A stretch of DNA of 64,000 nucleotides from Aerophototrophica crusticola (GCA_001939945.1 MOEB01000001.1:513595-577594); one strand, 5' to 3'; counted from the first letter of the stretch, positions 36,357-48,219 are shown. The notes: generated by a model from the letters alone, not told the origin. Made by a program: numbers and translations.

Positions 36357-39300
36357 ATGTCCGATCACGGTACGGGGGACAAAACCCACCTTGTCGAGGG
36401 GGCCATTCCCCTGTCGGCGCCCCAACGCGTGATCTGGTATGATCTGCTCCTGCATCCCGACAACGCCATGTATAATGTCGGTCTGCTTGCCTGCCTTGAG
36501 GGGCAGGTGGACCTACGGCTGCTGGAACGTGCCTTCATGGCCGTGGCCGCGGGGATGGATGCGTTGCGCATCGTGCTGCCGGCGCCGGACACCCGGCCGG
36601 AGCAGGTCATCCTCCCGTCCGTGCCCGTCCGGGTCGGCTTCCTGGATTTCAGGGCGGAACCCGACCCGGAGGCGAGCATCCGTGCCTTCGCGCGGGAGAC
36701 GGGTGTCCACGCCTTCCGTGTGGAAGCCGGGAAACCCCTCTGGCATGTCTGGCTGCTGCGGGCGGCTGAGGACCGGCATTTCCTGCAACTGACCTGCCAC
36801 CACCTGATCGGTGACGGCTGGTCCATGTCCCTGGTCATGCGGGCCGCGTCAGCGGCCTACCGGGACCTGTTGGCGGGGCGTGAGCCCGCCGTCGTGGCCC
36901 CGTCCTACGCAGACTTCGTAAGGGACGATGTCGAGTACCGCGACTCGCCCCGATACGCCCAGGACGCCGCATTCTGGGCAGGGCGCTTCGCCACGCTGCC
37001 GCCGCCGCTGTTCGACACGCAGGGCCGCGGCTTCCAGTTCGCCAGCGCCTGCGTCCGCCGGGTCGGCGTGATTCCACGGCCGGTCTATGCGGCGGCCGAG
37101 CGATTTGCCCAGGACCGGCGGCTCTCGATCCAGACGGTGCTCCTGGGGCTGTTCTACGCCCTGTTGGCCCGGGAAACCGGTGTGACGGACATCTCCATCG
37201 GCATCGCGCGGCACAACCGGCCCAACGCCTGGAAGAAGCAGACGGCCGGCATGTTCTCGGTCGCGAACGCCATCCGGATAGGGGTGGACCTGACCGCCAG
37301 CCTGATGGACCTGTTCCGGTCCGTCCATGCGGAGGTGAACGTCACCGCCCGCCATTACCGCTATCCCATCGCGGAGCTGAACCGGACGGCCAACACCTTC
37401 CAGGCCGGCCGGCGCCAACTGTTCGACATGACCTTCTCCCTGGAAACGGAAGATTTCGACCATCCGTTCGGGGCCCGGTCCCTTTCCACGGAGTCGGTGG
37501 AGACGGGCTTCGTGCAGGCGCCCCTGTCGGCCACGCTGCGGACGATCAGCGACGACGGTCACCCGTTCATCGACCTGGACCATGATCCCGGGGTACTGCC
37601 GCCCGGCACGGCGGAGCGGCTTCTGGACCAGGTACTGCACCTGCTGGAGGCGCTGGACAGGGTGGCAGACCGGCCGGTCTGGTCGCTGCCGCTGGTCCGC
37701 GACGATGAGCGGCGGAGGATCCTGGAGGACTGGAACCGCACCTCGGCGGAGACTTCATCGGCGACCCTGGTCAAGCTGTTCGAGGCGCGGGTCACGCGGA
37801 CCCCCTACGCGCCGGCCATCCTGTTCGAGGACGAGGCGCACACCTACGCCGGGCTGGACGCCCGCGCCAACCGGATTGCCCGCCTGCTGGTCGGCCGCGG
37901 CATCGGGACCGAGGATGTCGTCGGCGTCTGCCTGGACCGCTGCCCAGACCTCGTCACCAGCCACTTGGGCGTGCTGAAGGCGGGTGGCGCCTTCCTGCCG
38001 CTGGACCCATCCTATCCGGCCAAGCGCCTGGCCCATATGGTGGAGGACAGCGGGCTGAAGCTGGTGGTCTGCACCCGGGCGACCCGGGACGCCCTGCCGC
38101 CAGGCACCCCAACCCTGGTGCTGGACGACGTGGAAACCGCGGCCCGCCTGGACATGGGTGAGGCAAGGCCGTTGAACGATGCGGAGCGTCGCCGCCCGCT
38201 GCACAGGGACAACCTCGCCTATGTGATCTACACCTCGGGCTCCACGGGGCGGCCCAAGGGGGTGGGGGTCAGCCACGCCAACGCGGTGAATTTGGGTGCC
38301 GACCATGTCGGGACGTTGGGAGTGACCGACAAGGCCCGGGTGCTGCAGTTCGCGTCCCCCAGCTTCGACGCCTCCATCGTGGAGATGCTGCTGGCCTTTT
38401 CCGGCGGCGGCGCCCTGGTGATGGCGCCCAAGGATCGGTTGATGCCGGGGGAGCCGCTGGCCGCCCTGGCGGACCGGCATGGCATCACCCATGCCATCCT
38501 GCCGCCCTCCGCCCTGGCGGTGATGCCGGCGGGCAGCCTGTCCACGGTCGGCCACCTGGTCGTGGCGGGGGAGGCCTGCCCGGCGGAGCTGGCCCGGCGC
38601 TGGTCGGCAGGCCGGCGCATGTTCAACGGATATGGCCCGACGGAGGCCACCGTCTGCTCCACCATGGCAGGGCCGCTAGACCCCTCGACCCTGGAAGGCT
38701 TGGCGAGCCCACCCATCGGCCGTCCCATCAACAACGCACAGGTGTTCGTGCTCGACACCCGCATGCAACCGGTCCCGGTGGGCGTTCCGGGGGAGCTGTA
38801 TGTGGGCGGCAAGGGCGTGGCCCGCGGCTACCTGGGCAAGCCGGGGCTGACGGCGGAGCGGTTCGTCGCCAACCCCTTCGGCCCCGGCCGGCTCTACCGC
38901 ACAGGTGATCGGGTGCGTTGGCGCGAGGACGGGCAACTGGATTTCCTGGGCCGCGCCGACACCCAGGTGAAGATCCGCGGCTTCCGCATCGAGCCGGACG
39001 AGGTCGCGGCCCGCCTGGTGGAGCATCCGGGCGTGCAGGATGCCGCCGTGGTGGCCCGGGACGACGATGCTGGCAACACCCGCCTGTTCGCCTATGTGGT
39101 GCCGGAGCCGGGCTGGCAGCCCCTGGCGGCGGACGGCGCCGCCGACATGGGCGACAGCCACGTGGACAGTTGGCAGCAGCTCTATGACGGGGAGGGCGGC
39201 ACACCGGAAGGCAGCTCCGCCGACCCACTGTTCGACGTCAGTGGCTGGTTCGGCAGCCAGGACGGCAAGCCCATCCCGGAAGGGGAGATGCGGGTCTGGG

Positions 39301-42300
39301 TGGACCACGCCGTGGACAGCATCCTGGCCCTGGGCACCGGCCGCGTGCTGGAGATCGGCTGTGGCCGCGGCCTGCTGGCCTTCCGCGTGGCGCCGCGGGT
39401 GGAAAGTTATCACGGCATCGATTTTTCCGCCCAGGCGCTTGCTCATGTGGCGGGGCAGGTCCGGCGGTTCGCGCCGCGGTTCGACAACATCACCCTGCAC
39501 CATGGCCGCGCCGACCAGTTGGGCCATATCCCCGACGCGTCGGTGGACACGGTGGTGCTGAACTCCATCGTCCAGTACTTCCCCGGGGCCGGGTACCTGC
39601 TGGACGTGGTCGGGGCAGCGTTGGCCAAGCTGCGGCCCGGGGGATCGCTGTTCCTGGGCGACCTGCGCGACCTCCGCCTGCTGCGGGCCTTCCACGCCTG
39701 GGTGCAGCGCCACCGGGCGCCGTCGCACTGGAAGGCCGCCATGCTGCGCCGGGTCATCGACCGGGAGGTGACCCAAGATGAGGAGCTGCTGGTCGACCCA
39801 ACCCTGTTCGCCGCCATCGCCCACCGCTTCCCGCAGGTGACAGGCGTGGAACTGGCCCTCCAGCCGGGGGAGGCCTGGAACGAGCTGACCAAGTTCCGCT
39901 ACGGCGTCGTGCTGCGCACGGGGGAGGTACCAGCCGCGCCGGACGACGCCTGGCAGGACGGCAGCCGCCTGTCCGCCGAAGACATCACTGCCTTGCTGGC
40001 GACAGGCCCCCGTCGCCTGTGCCTGACCGGCATTCGCAACGCCCGCGTCGCCACCGACCTGCGGACCCTGGACCTGCTGGACGCCGGTTCCGTCGGCAGC
40101 GTCGGCGAGCTGGCCGCCGCCCTGGCAGCGGATATGGAACCGGGCGTCGACCCGGAGGCGCTGTTCCGCTTGGCCGCCCGATACGGCTACCGCGTCCAAC
40201 TGTCCCCAGGGCTGGACCCAGGCCGACTTGATGCCGCCTTCCTGGCCGCGGGTGAGCCGCCGGCCCTGATGCCCATCGCCCGGCCCCTGCCACAGCCGGG
40301 CGACTGGCGCACCGCCACCAACAACCCGCTGCTGGGCACCCAGGGCAAGCTGCTGGGCCCACTGTTGCGGGAGCACCTGTCCGCCACGCTGCCGGCCTTC
40401 ATGTTGCCGGCGGCCTTCGTCTGGCTGGACGCCTTGCCGCTGACCGGGAACGGCAAGGTGGACCGCAAGGCCCTGCCGACCCCTGACATGGCCGTTGAGC
40501 ATGCCGCCGCCTACCGTGCCCCGCGGGAGGGGCGGGAAGCGGTGCTGGCGGAGATCATCGCCGACCTGCTGGGGGTGGAGCGCGTCGGCATCGACGACGA
40601 TTTCTTTGCCCTTGGCGGCCACTCCCTGCTGGCGGCGCGGCTGGTGTCCCGGGTGCGCGACGTGCTGGGCAGCGAGCTGCAAGTCCGCACCGTGTTCGAG
40701 AAGCCGACCGTCGCCGAGCTGGCGGAGCAGCTCCGCGATGCCGGGACCGCGGCGCGGCTGGAGCTGCTGCCCCGGCCGGACCATCTGCCCCTGTCCTTCG
40801 CCCAGAGCCGGCTGTGGTTCCTGGAGCAGTTGGAAGGGGGCGGGCGCTACCTGATCCCCATGGTGCTGCGCCTGCGCGGTGCCCTGGACGCCGACCTGCT
40901 GGAGATCGCCCTGCGCCGGCTTGTGGACCGGCATGAGATCCTGCGCACCACCTATTCCGCCGTGGATGGCGAAGGTATCCAGGTGGTCGGTGACGCCGGC
41001 CTTTTCCGACTGGCACGCACGGCGCTGGGCCGGGCCGCCCTGGGCGACCACGTGCTGTGCCTCTGCTCCCACCGGTTCGACCTTTCACGGGAACTGCCGA
41101 TCCGGGCCGACCTGGTCGCGCTGGGGCCGGATGAGCATGTGCTGGCCGTGGTGGTCCACCACATCGCTTTCGACGGCTGGTCCGTGGGTGTCTTCCTGGG
41201 CGAGCTTGAGGCCACCTACAATGCCCTGCGCCGGGGGGCGGAGCCCCGGCTGCCGGCGCTTGCCCTCGCCTATGCCGATTATGCGGTCTGGCAGCGCGCC
41301 CGCCTGTCGGCGGCCGACAGCCCCCTGTCCGCGGAGGAGGAATATTGGCGCGAAGCCCTGGCCGGCCTGCCGGGCCAGCTCGGCCTGCCCACCGACCGCC
41401 CCCGCCAAGCCCGACGGGTGCGCCGGGCCGGTTGGCACCGGACGACCTTCGATGGCAGGCTGCGGACCGCCCTTTCGGATTTGGCGAAGGCCCATGGCGC
41501 CAGCCTGTTCATGGTGTTGCAGGCCGGCCTGTCCGTCGTCCTGTCCCGCTGGAGCGGGCAGGAGGACATCGCCCTGGGTACGCCCGTGGCGAACCGCACG
41601 CACCGGGAGTTCGAAGGGCTGGTGGGCTTCTTCGTCAACACCCTGGTCATGCGGACCCGCCTGGACGGCAACCCCACGGCGGCTGAGCTGCTGGGCCGCG
41701 TCCGTGACTCGGCCCTCGGCGCCTTCTCCCACCAGGAACTGCCCTTCGACCGGCTGGTAGAGGTCCTGCAGCCGGAGCGGACCTTGGGGGAGACGCCCCT
41801 CTTCCAGGTCATGCTGGCCCTTCAGAACACGCCGGAGGCGCGACCCTTGTCCCTGGACGGCATCACCTGCGAGGTGATCCCGCCTCGGCTGGAGCAGGCC
41901 AAGTTCGACCTGTCCTTCCTGTTCGAGGAGACGGGCAGCGGCCTGTCCCTGGCCCTGGAATATGACGCGGACCTCCATGACCATTCCACGGTGGAGCGCC
42001 TTGCCGGACACCTGTCGGTGGCGCTGGAGGGCATGGCCACGGCCCCCGACCGGCCCGTCCACGCCCTGCCGATCCTGACGGAGGCGGAGCGCCGCCAGGT
42101 GCTCGCCGCCTGGAACGACACGGCGGCGGACGTGCCCCCCGGGACGTTGGTGGACCTGCTGGAGGTGGAAGCGCGGCGGCATCCCGGGCGGGACGCCCTG
42201 GTCTTCGGCGACCGGACGCTTTCCTATGCGGAGCTGCATGCCGGCGCCAACCAGTTGGCCCGTCGGCTGATCGGCCTGGGCGTGGGCCCGGACAGCATCG

Positions 42301-44759
42301 TCGGGGTCTGCCTGCGCCGCGGGCCGGACCTGATGATGGCCCTGTTGGCCGTGATGAAGGCCGGGGCTGCCTACCTGCCGCTGGACCCGGCCTACCCCGC
42401 GGGCCGGCTGGCCTTCATGCTGGACGATGCCATGGCGGCGGTGGTGCTGGCGGAAGCATCGACCGCCGCCCTGCTGCCATATGACGCCACGGTCCTGCTC
42501 CTGGACGATACGGGGGAGCGGTCGCGGTTGGCGGCATTGCCTGACGGCATGCTCATGGACGTCGAGCGGACGCGGCCCCTGCTCACCGACGACCTGGCCT
42601 ATGTCATCTATACCTCGGGCTCCACCGGCCGCCCCAAGGGGGTCGCGGTGCCGCACCGGGGTGTGGTGAACTATGTTGCCTGGGCCCGGCGGGAGTACTG
42701 GGCGGCCGGCGGCAGCGGCGTGCCCGTGAACACGTCCGTCAGCTTCGACGCCACGGTGACCAGCCTGTTCGTGCCGCTGGCCACCGGCCGCCCCGTCATC
42801 ATGCTGCCCGAGGAGGGGGAGATCGAGGCGTTGGTTCAGGTGCTGCGGGACCGGCGCGACCTGACCCTGGTCAAGCTCACCCCCGCCCACCTGGAGATCC
42901 TGGCCGCCACCATGGCGCCGGAGGAGTTGGCCCTCCAGGCCCGCGCCCTGGTAGTCGGGGGGGAAGCGCTGACCGCCCCGGCCCTGAAGCCCTGGCGCGA
43001 CCATGCCCCCGCCACCCGCTTGATCAACGAATATGGCCCGACGGAGACGGTGGTCGGGTGCAGCACCTATGTGGTGGGGCTGGGCACGCCCTGGACCGGC
43101 AGCGTCCCCATCGGCCGGCCCATCGCCAACACCCGGCTGTACGTGCTGGACAAGTGGATGCAGCCAGTGCCCTACGGCGTCACGGGGGAGCTGTATATCG
43201 GCGGCATGGGGGTGGTCCGCGGCTACCTGAACCGCCCGGGGCTGACGGCGGAGCGCTTCGTCGCCGACCCGTTCGGCCCGCCGGGCAGCCGCCTTTACCG
43301 CACCGGCGACCTGGTGCGGCGCCGGGCCGACGGGCTGCTGGACTATCTTGGCCGCATGGATGACCAGGTGAAGATCCGCGGCTACCGGATCGAGCCCGGG
43401 GAGGTGGAGGCCGCGCTGATGGAGCAGGTCAGCGTGGTCCAGGTGGCTGTCGTCGTCCGGGAGGACACGCCGGGCGACAAGCGGCTGGTGGCCTATATGG
43501 TGGGCCAGCCGGATTTTCCCCGGCCGGCCGACGCCCAGTTGAAGCAATCCCTGCAACGCCGGCTGCCGCCCCACATGGTGCCCGGCGCCTTCGTCTGGCT
43601 GCCGGACCTGCCCCTGACCACCAACGGCAAGGTGGATGCCAAGGCGCTGCCGAAACCTGAAAGCCTGCGGGGCCAGGAAGGGTACGAGCCGCCGCGGCCC
43701 GGGCTGGAAAGCATCCTGGCCAAGCTTTGGTCGGAACTGCTGGGCGTGGACCGGGTGGGCCGACATGACGACTTCTTCGCCCTGGGCGGCCACTCGCTGC
43801 TGGCCGTGCGATTAGCGGCCCGCATAAGGCAGGTCTTCGGGTCTGGCCTTGCCGTTTCCAGGCTGTTCGAGGACCCGACCCTGGCCGGTTTGGCGGAAGC
43901 CCTGGGCAGGGGTGGCGACTGGAGCCCGCTGGTCACCCTCCAGCCCCAGGGCGACCGCCCGCCGCTGTTCTGCGTCCACCCGGCGGGCGGCCAGGTCTGG
44001 GCCTACCGCCCCCTGGCGGACGCCCTGGGAACCCGCCAGCCCTTCCATGCCATCCAGGGCAATGACGACGCCGACCCGCCGCCGTCGGTGGAGGACATGG
44101 CGGCGGAGTATTTGCTGGCTGTCCGCGCCGTGCAGCCAAACGGGCCCTACCGGCTGGCGGGCTGGTCCTTCGGCGGGCTGGTGGCGTTCGAGATGGCCCG
44201 GCAGTTGGCGGTGGCCGGGGAGGACGTGTCGCACCTGTTCCTGGTCGATAGCTGGCTGTCGGGGAGCGCGCCGTATGACGCACGGGACGCGGACCATGCG
44301 CTGGCAGGGCAAGTCATCCCGCCGGGGATCGTGGGCGGGTTGCTGGGCCGGATGACGGCTGAGGTGCCGATGCTGGACATGGCGCAGGTGGAAGGCCTTC
44401 CCCTGCGGGCACGCCTGCGCGCCATGCTCGACCTGGCGACCAAGGCGGCCCTGGCGGAGGTGGAGGCGGAGCTGGAATTCTGGCTGCGGGTGTCCGACAT
44501 GCTGGACGCGGACATCCGCCTGGCCCGGGCCTACCATGGTGGGCCCTATGCCGGGCCGGTGACACTGCTGCGGGCGTCGGAGGTGCCGGCGGGTGCCGAC
44601 CCCGCGCCGGCGTGGCATGTCCTGGCCCCCGACACCCGGGTCTATGACCTGCCGGGTGACCATTTCAGCCTGTTGGGGCCGGAGAATGTAGGCTCTGTCG
44701 CCATGGTCATGGCCGGGGTGTTGGCGGAGCCGGGACGGGTACGGGTGCAGGCGGCCTGA
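36357..44759 (+). CDS. two-module non-ribosomal peptide synthetase, C-A(MT)-PCP-C-A-PCP-TE
   Basis: A 2800-residue NRPS. Domains in order: C1 (about 15-455, active-site H148-H149 and D153); A1 (about 465-1375, core [11 protein letters not shown] near 621, A8 near 871, A10 NGKVDR near 1365); a methyltransferase inserted between A8 and A9 (about 930-1195, SAM loop VLEIGCGRG at 997-1005), the usual site of N-methyltransferases; PCP1 (Ser1423 in GGHSL); C2 (about 1475-1900, H1601-H1602); A2 (about 1920-2430); PCP2 (Ser2480); type I thioesterase (about 2505-2790, S2604, D2631, H2769). The specificity codes I aligned by hand are D-A-V-I-V-A-G-V-C-K for A1 (no firm match, probably hydrophobic or aromatic) and D-A-T-K-V-G-E-V-G-K for A2 (Asn-like). 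No epimerase domain is present. C1 at the N-terminus implies N-acylation or an upstream partner encoded elsewhere. Confidence 0.93.
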   Translation: MSDHGTGDKTHLVEGAIPLSAPQRVIWYDLLLHPDNAMYNVGLLACLEGQVDLRLLERAFMAVAAGMDALRIVLPAPDTRPEQVILPSVPVRVGFLDFRAEPDPEASIRAFARETGVHAFRVEAGKPLWHVWLLRAAEDRHFLQLTCHHLIGDGWSMSLVMRAASAAYRDLLAGREPAVVAPSYADFVRDDVEYRDSPRYAQDAAFWAGRFATLPPPLFDTQGRGFQFASACVRRVGVIPRPVYAAAERFAQDRRLSIQTVLLGLFYALLARETGVTDISIGIARHNRPNAWKKQTAGMFSVANAIRIGVDLTASLMDLFRSVHAEVNVTARHYRYPIAELNRTANTFQAGRRQLFDMTFSLETEDFDHPFGARSLSTESVETGFVQAPLSATLRTISDDGHPFIDLDHDPGVLPPGTAERLLDQVLHLLEALDRVADRPVWSLPLVRDDERRRILEDWNRTSAETSSATLVKLFEARVTRTPYAPAILFEDEAHTYAGLDARANRIARLLVGRGIGTEDVVGVCLDRCPDLVTSHLGVLKAGGAFLPLDPSYPAKRLAHMVEDSGLKLVVCTRATRDALPPGTPTLVLDDVETAARLDMGEARPLNDAERRRPLHRDNLAYVIYTSGSTGRPKGVGVSHANAVNLGADHVGTLGVTDKARVLQFASPSFDASIVEMLLAFSGGGALVMAPKDRLMPGEPLAALADRHGITHAILPPSALAVMPAGSLSTVGHLVVAGEACPAELARRWSAGRRMFNGYGPTEATVCSTMAGPLDPSTLEGLASPPIGRPINNAQVFVLDTRMQPVPVGVPGELYVGGKGVARGYLGKPGLTAERFVANPFGPGRLYRTGDRVRWREDGQLDFLGRADTQVKIRGFRIEPDEVAARLVEHPGVQDAAVVARDDDAGNTRLFAYVVPEPGWQPLAADGAADMGDSHVDSWQQLYDGEGGTPEGSSADPLFDVSGWFGSQDGKPIPEGEMRVWVDHAVDSILALGTGRVLEIGCGRGLLAFRVAPRVESYHGIDFSAQALAHVAGQVRRFAPRFDNITLHHGRADQLGHIPDASVDTVVLNSIVQYFPGAGYLLDVVGAALAKLRPGGSLFLGDLRDLRLLRAFHAWVQRHRAPSHWKAAMLRRVIDREVTQDEELLVDPTLFAAIAHRFPQVTGVELALQPGEAWNELTKFRYGVVLRTGEVPAAPDDAWQDGSRLSAEDITALLATGPRRLCLTGIRNARVATDLRTLDLLDAGSVGSVGELAAALAADMEPGVDPEALFRLAARYGYRVQLSPGLDPGRLDAAFLAAGEPPALMPIARPLPQPGDWRTATNNPLLGTQGKLLGPLLREHLSATLPAFMLPAAFVWLDALPLTGNGKVDRKALPTPDMAVEHAAAYRAPREGREAVLAEIIADLLGVERVGIDDDFFALGGHSLLAARLVSRVRDVLGSELQVRTVFEKPTVAELAEQLRDAGTAARLELLPRPDHLPLSFAQSRLWFLEQLEGGGRYLIPMVLRLRGALDADLLEIALRRLVDRHEILRTTYSAVDGEGIQVVGDAGLFRLARTALGRAALGDHVLCLCSHRFDLSRELPIRADLVALGPDEHVLAVVVHHIAFDGWSVGVFLGELEATYNALRRGAEPRLPALALAYADYAVWQRARLSAADSPLSAEEEYWREALAGLPGQLGLPTDRPRQARRVRRAGWHRTTFDGRLRTALSDLAKAHGASLFMVLQAGLSVVLSRWSGQEDIALGTPVANRTHREFEGLVGFFVNTLVMRTRLDGNPTAAELLGRVRDSALGAFSHQELPFDRLVEVLQPERTLGETPLFQVMLALQNTPEARPLSLDGITCEVIPPRLEQAKFDLSFLFEETGSGLSLALEYDADLHDHSTVERLAGHLSVALEGMATAPDRPVHALPILTEAERRQVLAAWNDTAADVPPGTLVDLLEVEARRHPGRDALVFGDRTLSYAELHAGANQLARRLIGLGVGPDSIVGVCLRRGPDLMMALLAVMKAGAAYLPLDPAYPAGRLAFMLDDAMAAVVLAEASTAALLPYDATVLLLDDTGERSRLAALPDGMLMDVERTRPLLTDDLAYVIYTSGSTGRPKGVAVPHRGVVNYVAWARREYWAAGGSGVPVNTSVSFDATVTSLFVPLATGRPVIMLPEEGEIEALVQVLRDRRDLTLVKLTPAHLEILAATMAPEELALQARALVVGGEALTAPALKPWRDHAPATRLINEYGPTETVVGCSTYVVGLGTPWTGSVPIGRPIANTRLYVLDKWMQPVPYGVTGELYIGGMGVVRGYLNRPGLTAERFVADPFGPPGSRLYRTGDLVRRRADGLLDYLGRMDDQVKIRGYRIEPGEVEAALMEQVSVVQVAVVVREDTPGDKRLVAYMVGQPDFPRPADAQLKQSLQRRLPPHMVPGAFVWLPDLPLTTNGKVDAKALPKPESLRGQEGYEPPRPGLESILAKLWSELLGVDRVGRHDDFFALGGHSLLAVRLAARIRQVFGSGLAVSRLFEDPTLAGLAEALGRGGDWSPLVTLQPQGDRPPLFCVHPAGGQVWAYRPLADALGTRQPFHAIQGNDDADPPPSVEDMAAEYLLAVRAVQPNGPYRLAGWSFGGLVAFEMARQLAVAGEDVSHLFLVDSWLSGSAPYDARDADHALAGQVIPPGIVGGLLGRMTAEVPMLDMAQVEGLPLRARLRAMLDLATKAALAEVEAELEFWLRVSDMLDADIRLARAYHGGPYAGPVTLLRASEVPAGADPAPAWHVLAPDTRVYDLPGDHFSLLGPENVGSVAMVMAGVLAEPGRVRVQAA

Positions 44760-44771
44760 TACGGGGGCGGG

Positions 44772-44790
44772 TTTCGAATTCGAAAGTGCG
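44772..44790. repeat. palindrome, shared motif copy 2
   Basis: TTTCGAATTCGAAAGTGCG: the first 14 bases are a perfect palindrome, and the whole 19-mer is identical to part of the copy at 12577-12595. It starts 13 bp after the NRPS stop codon and lies before a convergent gene. Confidence 0.7.
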
Positions 44791-44815
44791 TTCTGGTGAA
44801 ACGCGCCCGGCGGCG

Positions 44816-46354
44816 TCAGGCCACGGCGAACAGGTCGCCGTCGCCGGGTTCCTCCGGCGCGGCGGCATTGGGGTCCCCGGCGGCCGTCTCCTTGCCCAGG
44901 TGCGGGAGGGCGATGGAACGCAGGCCGCCGAGCTGGGCGCGCAGCACGATGACGCCCCGCTGCTCCATGTAACTCAGCAGCCGCCGCGCCCGGCCGGGGG
45001 AGCGGCTGCCGCAGGCCCGCGCCACCTCCGCGTCAGACGGGCAGGGCGCCTTGGCCAGCACCGCGCGGGCCAGCAGCAGGAACACGCCCTGCATGTCCTC
45101 CGGCAGGCTCTTGGCGGCCTCCACGGCCTGTTGCCATTCCGGGCTTTCCTCCCGCGCCTCATCCACGCCGGCGCGCAGCACCGACAGGCGGCGGCGGAAG
45201 GCGGGCATGTCCAGGGCCTCACCCCTTAGGCGATGGATGCGGCAGCGGACCAGGAAGTCCTGGTACAGCACCGCGTCGGTGCGGAAGGCGGCGCCCGGGT
45301 CGGACAGAACCTGGCGCAGCACCTCGTCGAGCCGCGCCTCCAGTTCGGCCGGGTCGCCCTCCGGCTCCTCCGGCAGGGCCGCCTGGGCGGCGGCGGCCTC
45401 TGCCTGGCGTTGACCGGCGAGGCGCAGCAGGTGGGTCATGTCCTGAGGCGGTGGGGGCGGGGACCGTTTGGCCGGCGGGGGCGGGGCGGCCAGCTCCTCC
45501 TCCGACGGGGTCAGGATCAGGTCGCGGGCATCCTCTGGCGCGGCGTCCGGCAGGGGCAGCAGCTTGGGCGAGCCGCCACGGCCCGCCGTCTCCACCGTCC
45601 CGATGGTGACGGGCAGGGGCCGCCGGCTCACCGCGGGGCCGAGCGCCACGAAGTGGCCGCGGGCGAGGTCGCGGAACATCTCCGCCTGCCGGCGCTCCAT
45701 GCCCAGCAGGTCGGCGGCCCGGGCCATGTCGATGTCCAGGAAGGTGCGCCCCATCAGGAAGTTGCTGGCCTCCGCGGCCACGTTCTTGGCGAGCTTGGCC
45801 AAGCGCTGGGTGGCGATGATCCCGGCCAGGCCCCGCTTGCGCCCGCGGCACATCAGGTTGGTCATGGCGCCGAGGGAGGCCTTCCGCGCCTCATCCGACA
45901 CCTCACCGGCGGCGGCGGGGGCGAAGAGCTGGGCCTCGTCCACCACCACCAGCATGGGATACCAGTAGTCCCGCTCCGCATCGAACAGCCCGCCCAGGTA
46001 GGCGGCGGCCAGGCGCATCTGCGCCTCCACGTCCACCCCTTCGAGGTTCAGGACCGTGGAGACCCGGTGCTGGCGCACCCGGGCCGCCACCCGTTGCAGG
46101 CTCGATTCGCTATGCTCGGCGACGTCCACCACCACATGGCCGTACTTGTCCGCCAGGGTGACGAAGTCCCCCTCCGGGTCCACGACGCATTGCTGCACAT
46201 GCCTTGCGCTCTGCTCCAGCAGGCGGCGCAGCAGGTGCGACTTGCCGGAGCCGGAGTTGCCCTGCACCAGCAGGCGGGTGGCCAGCAACTCCTCCAGGTC
46301 CATGAGCACGGGCTTGCCGTCCGTCGCCACGCCCATGTCGATGCCGACCTTCAT
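44816..46354 (-). CDS. HerA/DUF87-type ATP-binding protein
   Basis: A 512-residue P-loop ATPase. Walker A GNSGSGKS is at 32-39, Walker B MLVVVDEAQ at about 134-142 (D139, E140), and GIIATQRLAKLAKNVAAEASN is typical of HerA/VirB4-like ATPases. A proline-rich linker (PPPPAKRSPPPPPQ, about residue 315) separates it from a helical C-terminal half with a winged-helix-like region near 445-490. HerA relatives pump or remodel DNA with a nuclease, but no NurA partner is adjacent. The ATG at 46354 follows AGGGAG. The function in this lineage is unknown. Confidence 0.75.
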   Translation of the reverse strand: MKVGIDMGVATDGKPVLMDLEELLATRLLVQGNSGSGKSHLLRRLLEQSARHVQQCVVDPEGDFVTLADKYGHVVVDVAEHSESSLQRVAARVRQHRVSTVLNLEGVDVEAQMRLAAAYLGGLFDAERDYWYPMLVVVDEAQLFAPAAAGEVSDEARKASLGAMTNLMCRGRKRGLAGIIATQRLAKLAKNVAAEASNFLMGRTFLDIDMARAADLLGMERRQAEMFRDLARGHFVALGPAVSRRPLPVTIGTVETAGRGGSPKLLPLPDAAPEDARDLILTPSEEELAAPPPPAKRSPPPPPQDMTHLLRLAGQRQAEAAAAQAALPEEPEGDPAELEARLDEVLRQVLSDPGAAFRTDAVLYQDFLVRCRIHRLRGEALDMPAFRRRLSVLRAGVDEAREESPEWQQAVEAAKSLPEDMQGVFLLLARAVLAKAPCPSDAEVARACGSRSPGRARRLLSYMEQRGVIVLRAQLGGLRSIALPHLGKETAAGDPNAAAPEEPGDGDLFAVA

Positions 46355-46515
46355 GCCCGCTCCCTGGTACCCACCCGTGTTGAACCGCACAGCCTATAGC
46401 GCAGACCGGCCCGGACTGCACGGGCGAAGGGTGGGGTCGGCCCTGCGTCGGCGGGCGGGATTGCGACCGCGACGGGTCGCGTGCATCCTGCGTCCAAGGC
46501 TTCGGGAGATGATGG

Positions 46516-47661
46516 ATGCAGGCACGCAGCGGCGTGGCGGTTGTGGACCCGCCACCGCCTGATATCGAGTTGGGCCTGCCAAGGCCACCCCTGGACTACC
46601 ATTGGTGCCTCCCGCCTGAGGGGATCGGGCCGCGCACCGGCCTGCTGATCTTTGTCTGCGGGTTCGGCATGCGTCCGGACCAGACCTATGTCGCCGACAA
46701 GCTGCTGCCCAGCCTCGCGGCCAACCATGACGTGGTGGCGGTGTCCGCTGCCTACCATGGCATCGGCCTGAAGACGGGCCGGATGTTCCTGGACGAACTG
46801 CCGGGATGGCGGGAGAGGCTGGGGCGCCACTTCGACACGGACCTCCACGGCCTGTCCCTGGACGACGTTTTCGTCAGGTTGTCGGCGCTCGGTGTCGGGT
46901 CGGTGCCCAGCCAGTTCCCCTTGGTGCGCCGGTTCGACGGCGGGGCCTACCAGTCCTTTGGCCTGATCCCCGCGATGGACCAGATTGCCGTGCTCGCCGA
47001 CGCGTTGCGGCGGTGGCCGGTCCGGCGCGACCGGCTGCTCATGCTCGGGACGTCCTATGGCGGCTACAGCGCGGCGCTCGCGTTGAAGTTCCTTCCCAAC
47101 ACCTTCCATGTGGTCATCGAGAACTCCGGCTATGTCCGGGCCGACACAAGGGAGATGAACTACCTGGAAAGCGGCCTGGTCCACCGCTTCACCTTCGCCG
47201 GGGTGTCCGTGTCGAGCATCGAGGAGTCCCCCTGGACGCTGGTGGACGAGGGGTCGGACCGGTTCGTGGGGCCGGCCATCAAGGGCATCCGGGATCTGTC
47301 CAGCATGGGCCACTGGCAGGCCTCGCGGACCCATGTCGTCTCCTACCACGGGGTGGACGACACGCTGGTGCCCATGACGGACAAGTTGGCGTTCTGGCTG
47401 GTCGCGGGACGTCGGATGCGGCTGCGCGATGTCCGGGTGGGCCGGGGCGACCTGGACGGCCGGCTGTTCAAGACCACGGAGCATGGGCTGGGTGCCTCCA
47501 TGCGCGCCATGGCGACGGACGCGCTGGGCGGGCTGCCGCCGGCGGCGGACGAAGCGCTGACGGATTTCGACCGGGGGACGGAGGTGGCGCTGACCACTGG
47601 GGGGCGAACCTACCGGGCCCGTTACGCGCCGGACCTGACCTGGTGCTTCAGCCGGGACTGA
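46516..47661 (+). CDS. alpha/beta-hydrolase, DUF2920-like
   Basis: A 381-residue protein with an alpha/beta-hydrolase catalytic triad: nucleophile S180 in GTSYGGY, D281 or D282 in YHGVDDTLVP, and H323 in TEHGLG. The fold and spacing resemble DUF2920, a family often found near surface-glycan genes. The N-terminus has no signal peptide, so it is probably cytoplasmic. It stands alone, divergent from the HerA-like ATPase and convergent with greB (6 bp between stops). It could act on the NRPS product, but its separation from that gene makes this a guess. Confidence 0.65.
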   Translation: MQARSGVAVVDPPPPDIELGLPRPPLDYHWCLPPEGIGPRTGLLIFVCGFGMRPDQTYVADKLLPSLAANHDVVAVSAAYHGIGLKTGRMFLDELPGWRERLGRHFDTDLHGLSLDDVFVRLSALGVGSVPSQFPLVRRFDGGAYQSFGLIPAMDQIAVLADALRRWPVRRDRLLMLGTSYGGYSAALALKFLPNTFHVVIENSGYVRADTREMNYLESGLVHRFTFAGVSVSSIEESPWTLVDEGSDRFVGPAIKGIRDLSSMGHWQASRTHVVSYHGVDDTLVPMTDKLAFWLVAGRRMRLRDVRVGRGDLDGRLFKTTEHGLGASMRAMATDALGGLPPAADEALTDFDRGTEVALTTGGRTYRARYAPDLTWCFSRD

Positions 47662-47667
47662 GCGGGA

Positions 47668-48219
47668 TCAGGCGCTGGGATAGCGGATCTCCACCACCTC
47701 GATCTCCTCCACCCCGGCGGGTGTGTGGAGCTTGACCAAGTCGCCTTCCTCCGCCTTCAGCAGGGCGCGGGCGATGGGGGAGATCCAGGAGACCTTGCCC
47801 TGGTCTGTGTCCGCCTCGTCGATGCCGACGATGGTCACCGTCCGCTCCGCCCCATCCTCCCGGGCATAGGTGACGGTGGCGCCGAAGAAGGCCCTTGTCT
47901 TATTCGGCTGCCGGGATGGGTCCACCACCTCCGACGCTTCCAGCCGCTTGGTCAGGAAGCGGATGCGGCGGTCGATTTCCCGCAGGCGCTTCTTGCCATA
48001 GAGGTAGTCGCCGTTCTCCGACCGGTCGCCGTTGCCGGCGGCCCAGGAGACGATCTCCACCACCTTGGGCCGCTCCACCCGCAACAGGCTGCGCAGCTCC
48101 GCCTGGAGTTTCTCGAAGCCGGCGGGGGTGATGTAGTTCTTGGTGCCCTTGGGCAGGGGCGGGAGGTCGTCCTCATCCTCGTCGCCCGTGCCGGGGGCCG
48201 GGGTGCGGCTGGTCACCAT
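47668..48219 (-). CDS. greB: transcription elongation factor GreB
   Basis: A 183-residue GreA/GreB-family protein. After an acidic 25-residue N-terminal extension it has NYITPAGFEKLQAELRSL, the coiled-coil tip NGDRSENGDYLYGKKRLREIDRRIRFLTKRLE with the Asp/Glu pair that places Mg in the RNA polymerase active site, and the C-terminal globular domain. The YGKKRLREID version marks GreB rather than GreA. It rescues backtracked polymerase by stimulating transcript cleavage. Confidence 0.92.
   Translation of the reverse strand: MVTSRTPAPGTGDEDEDDLPPLPKGTKNYITPAGFEKLQAELRSLLRVERPKVVEIVSWAAGNGDRSENGDYLYGKKRLREIDRRIRFLTKRLEASEVVDPSRQPNKTRAFFGATVTYAREDGAERTVTIVGIDEADTDQGKVSWISPIARALLKAEEGDLVKLHTPAGVEEIEVVEIRYPSA

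Noticed and set aside
41085-43793. 902-codon open frame antisense to the NRPS gene
   Set aside because: Same shadow composition; the plus strand encodes clear C, A and PCP domains throughout.
36357-44759. classification of the NRPS as a siderophore synthetase
   Set aside because: There are no heterocyclisation, salicylate/DHB-loading or hydroxamate-forming genes nearby, and the TonB receptor at 25.4 kb is separated by several unrelated operons.
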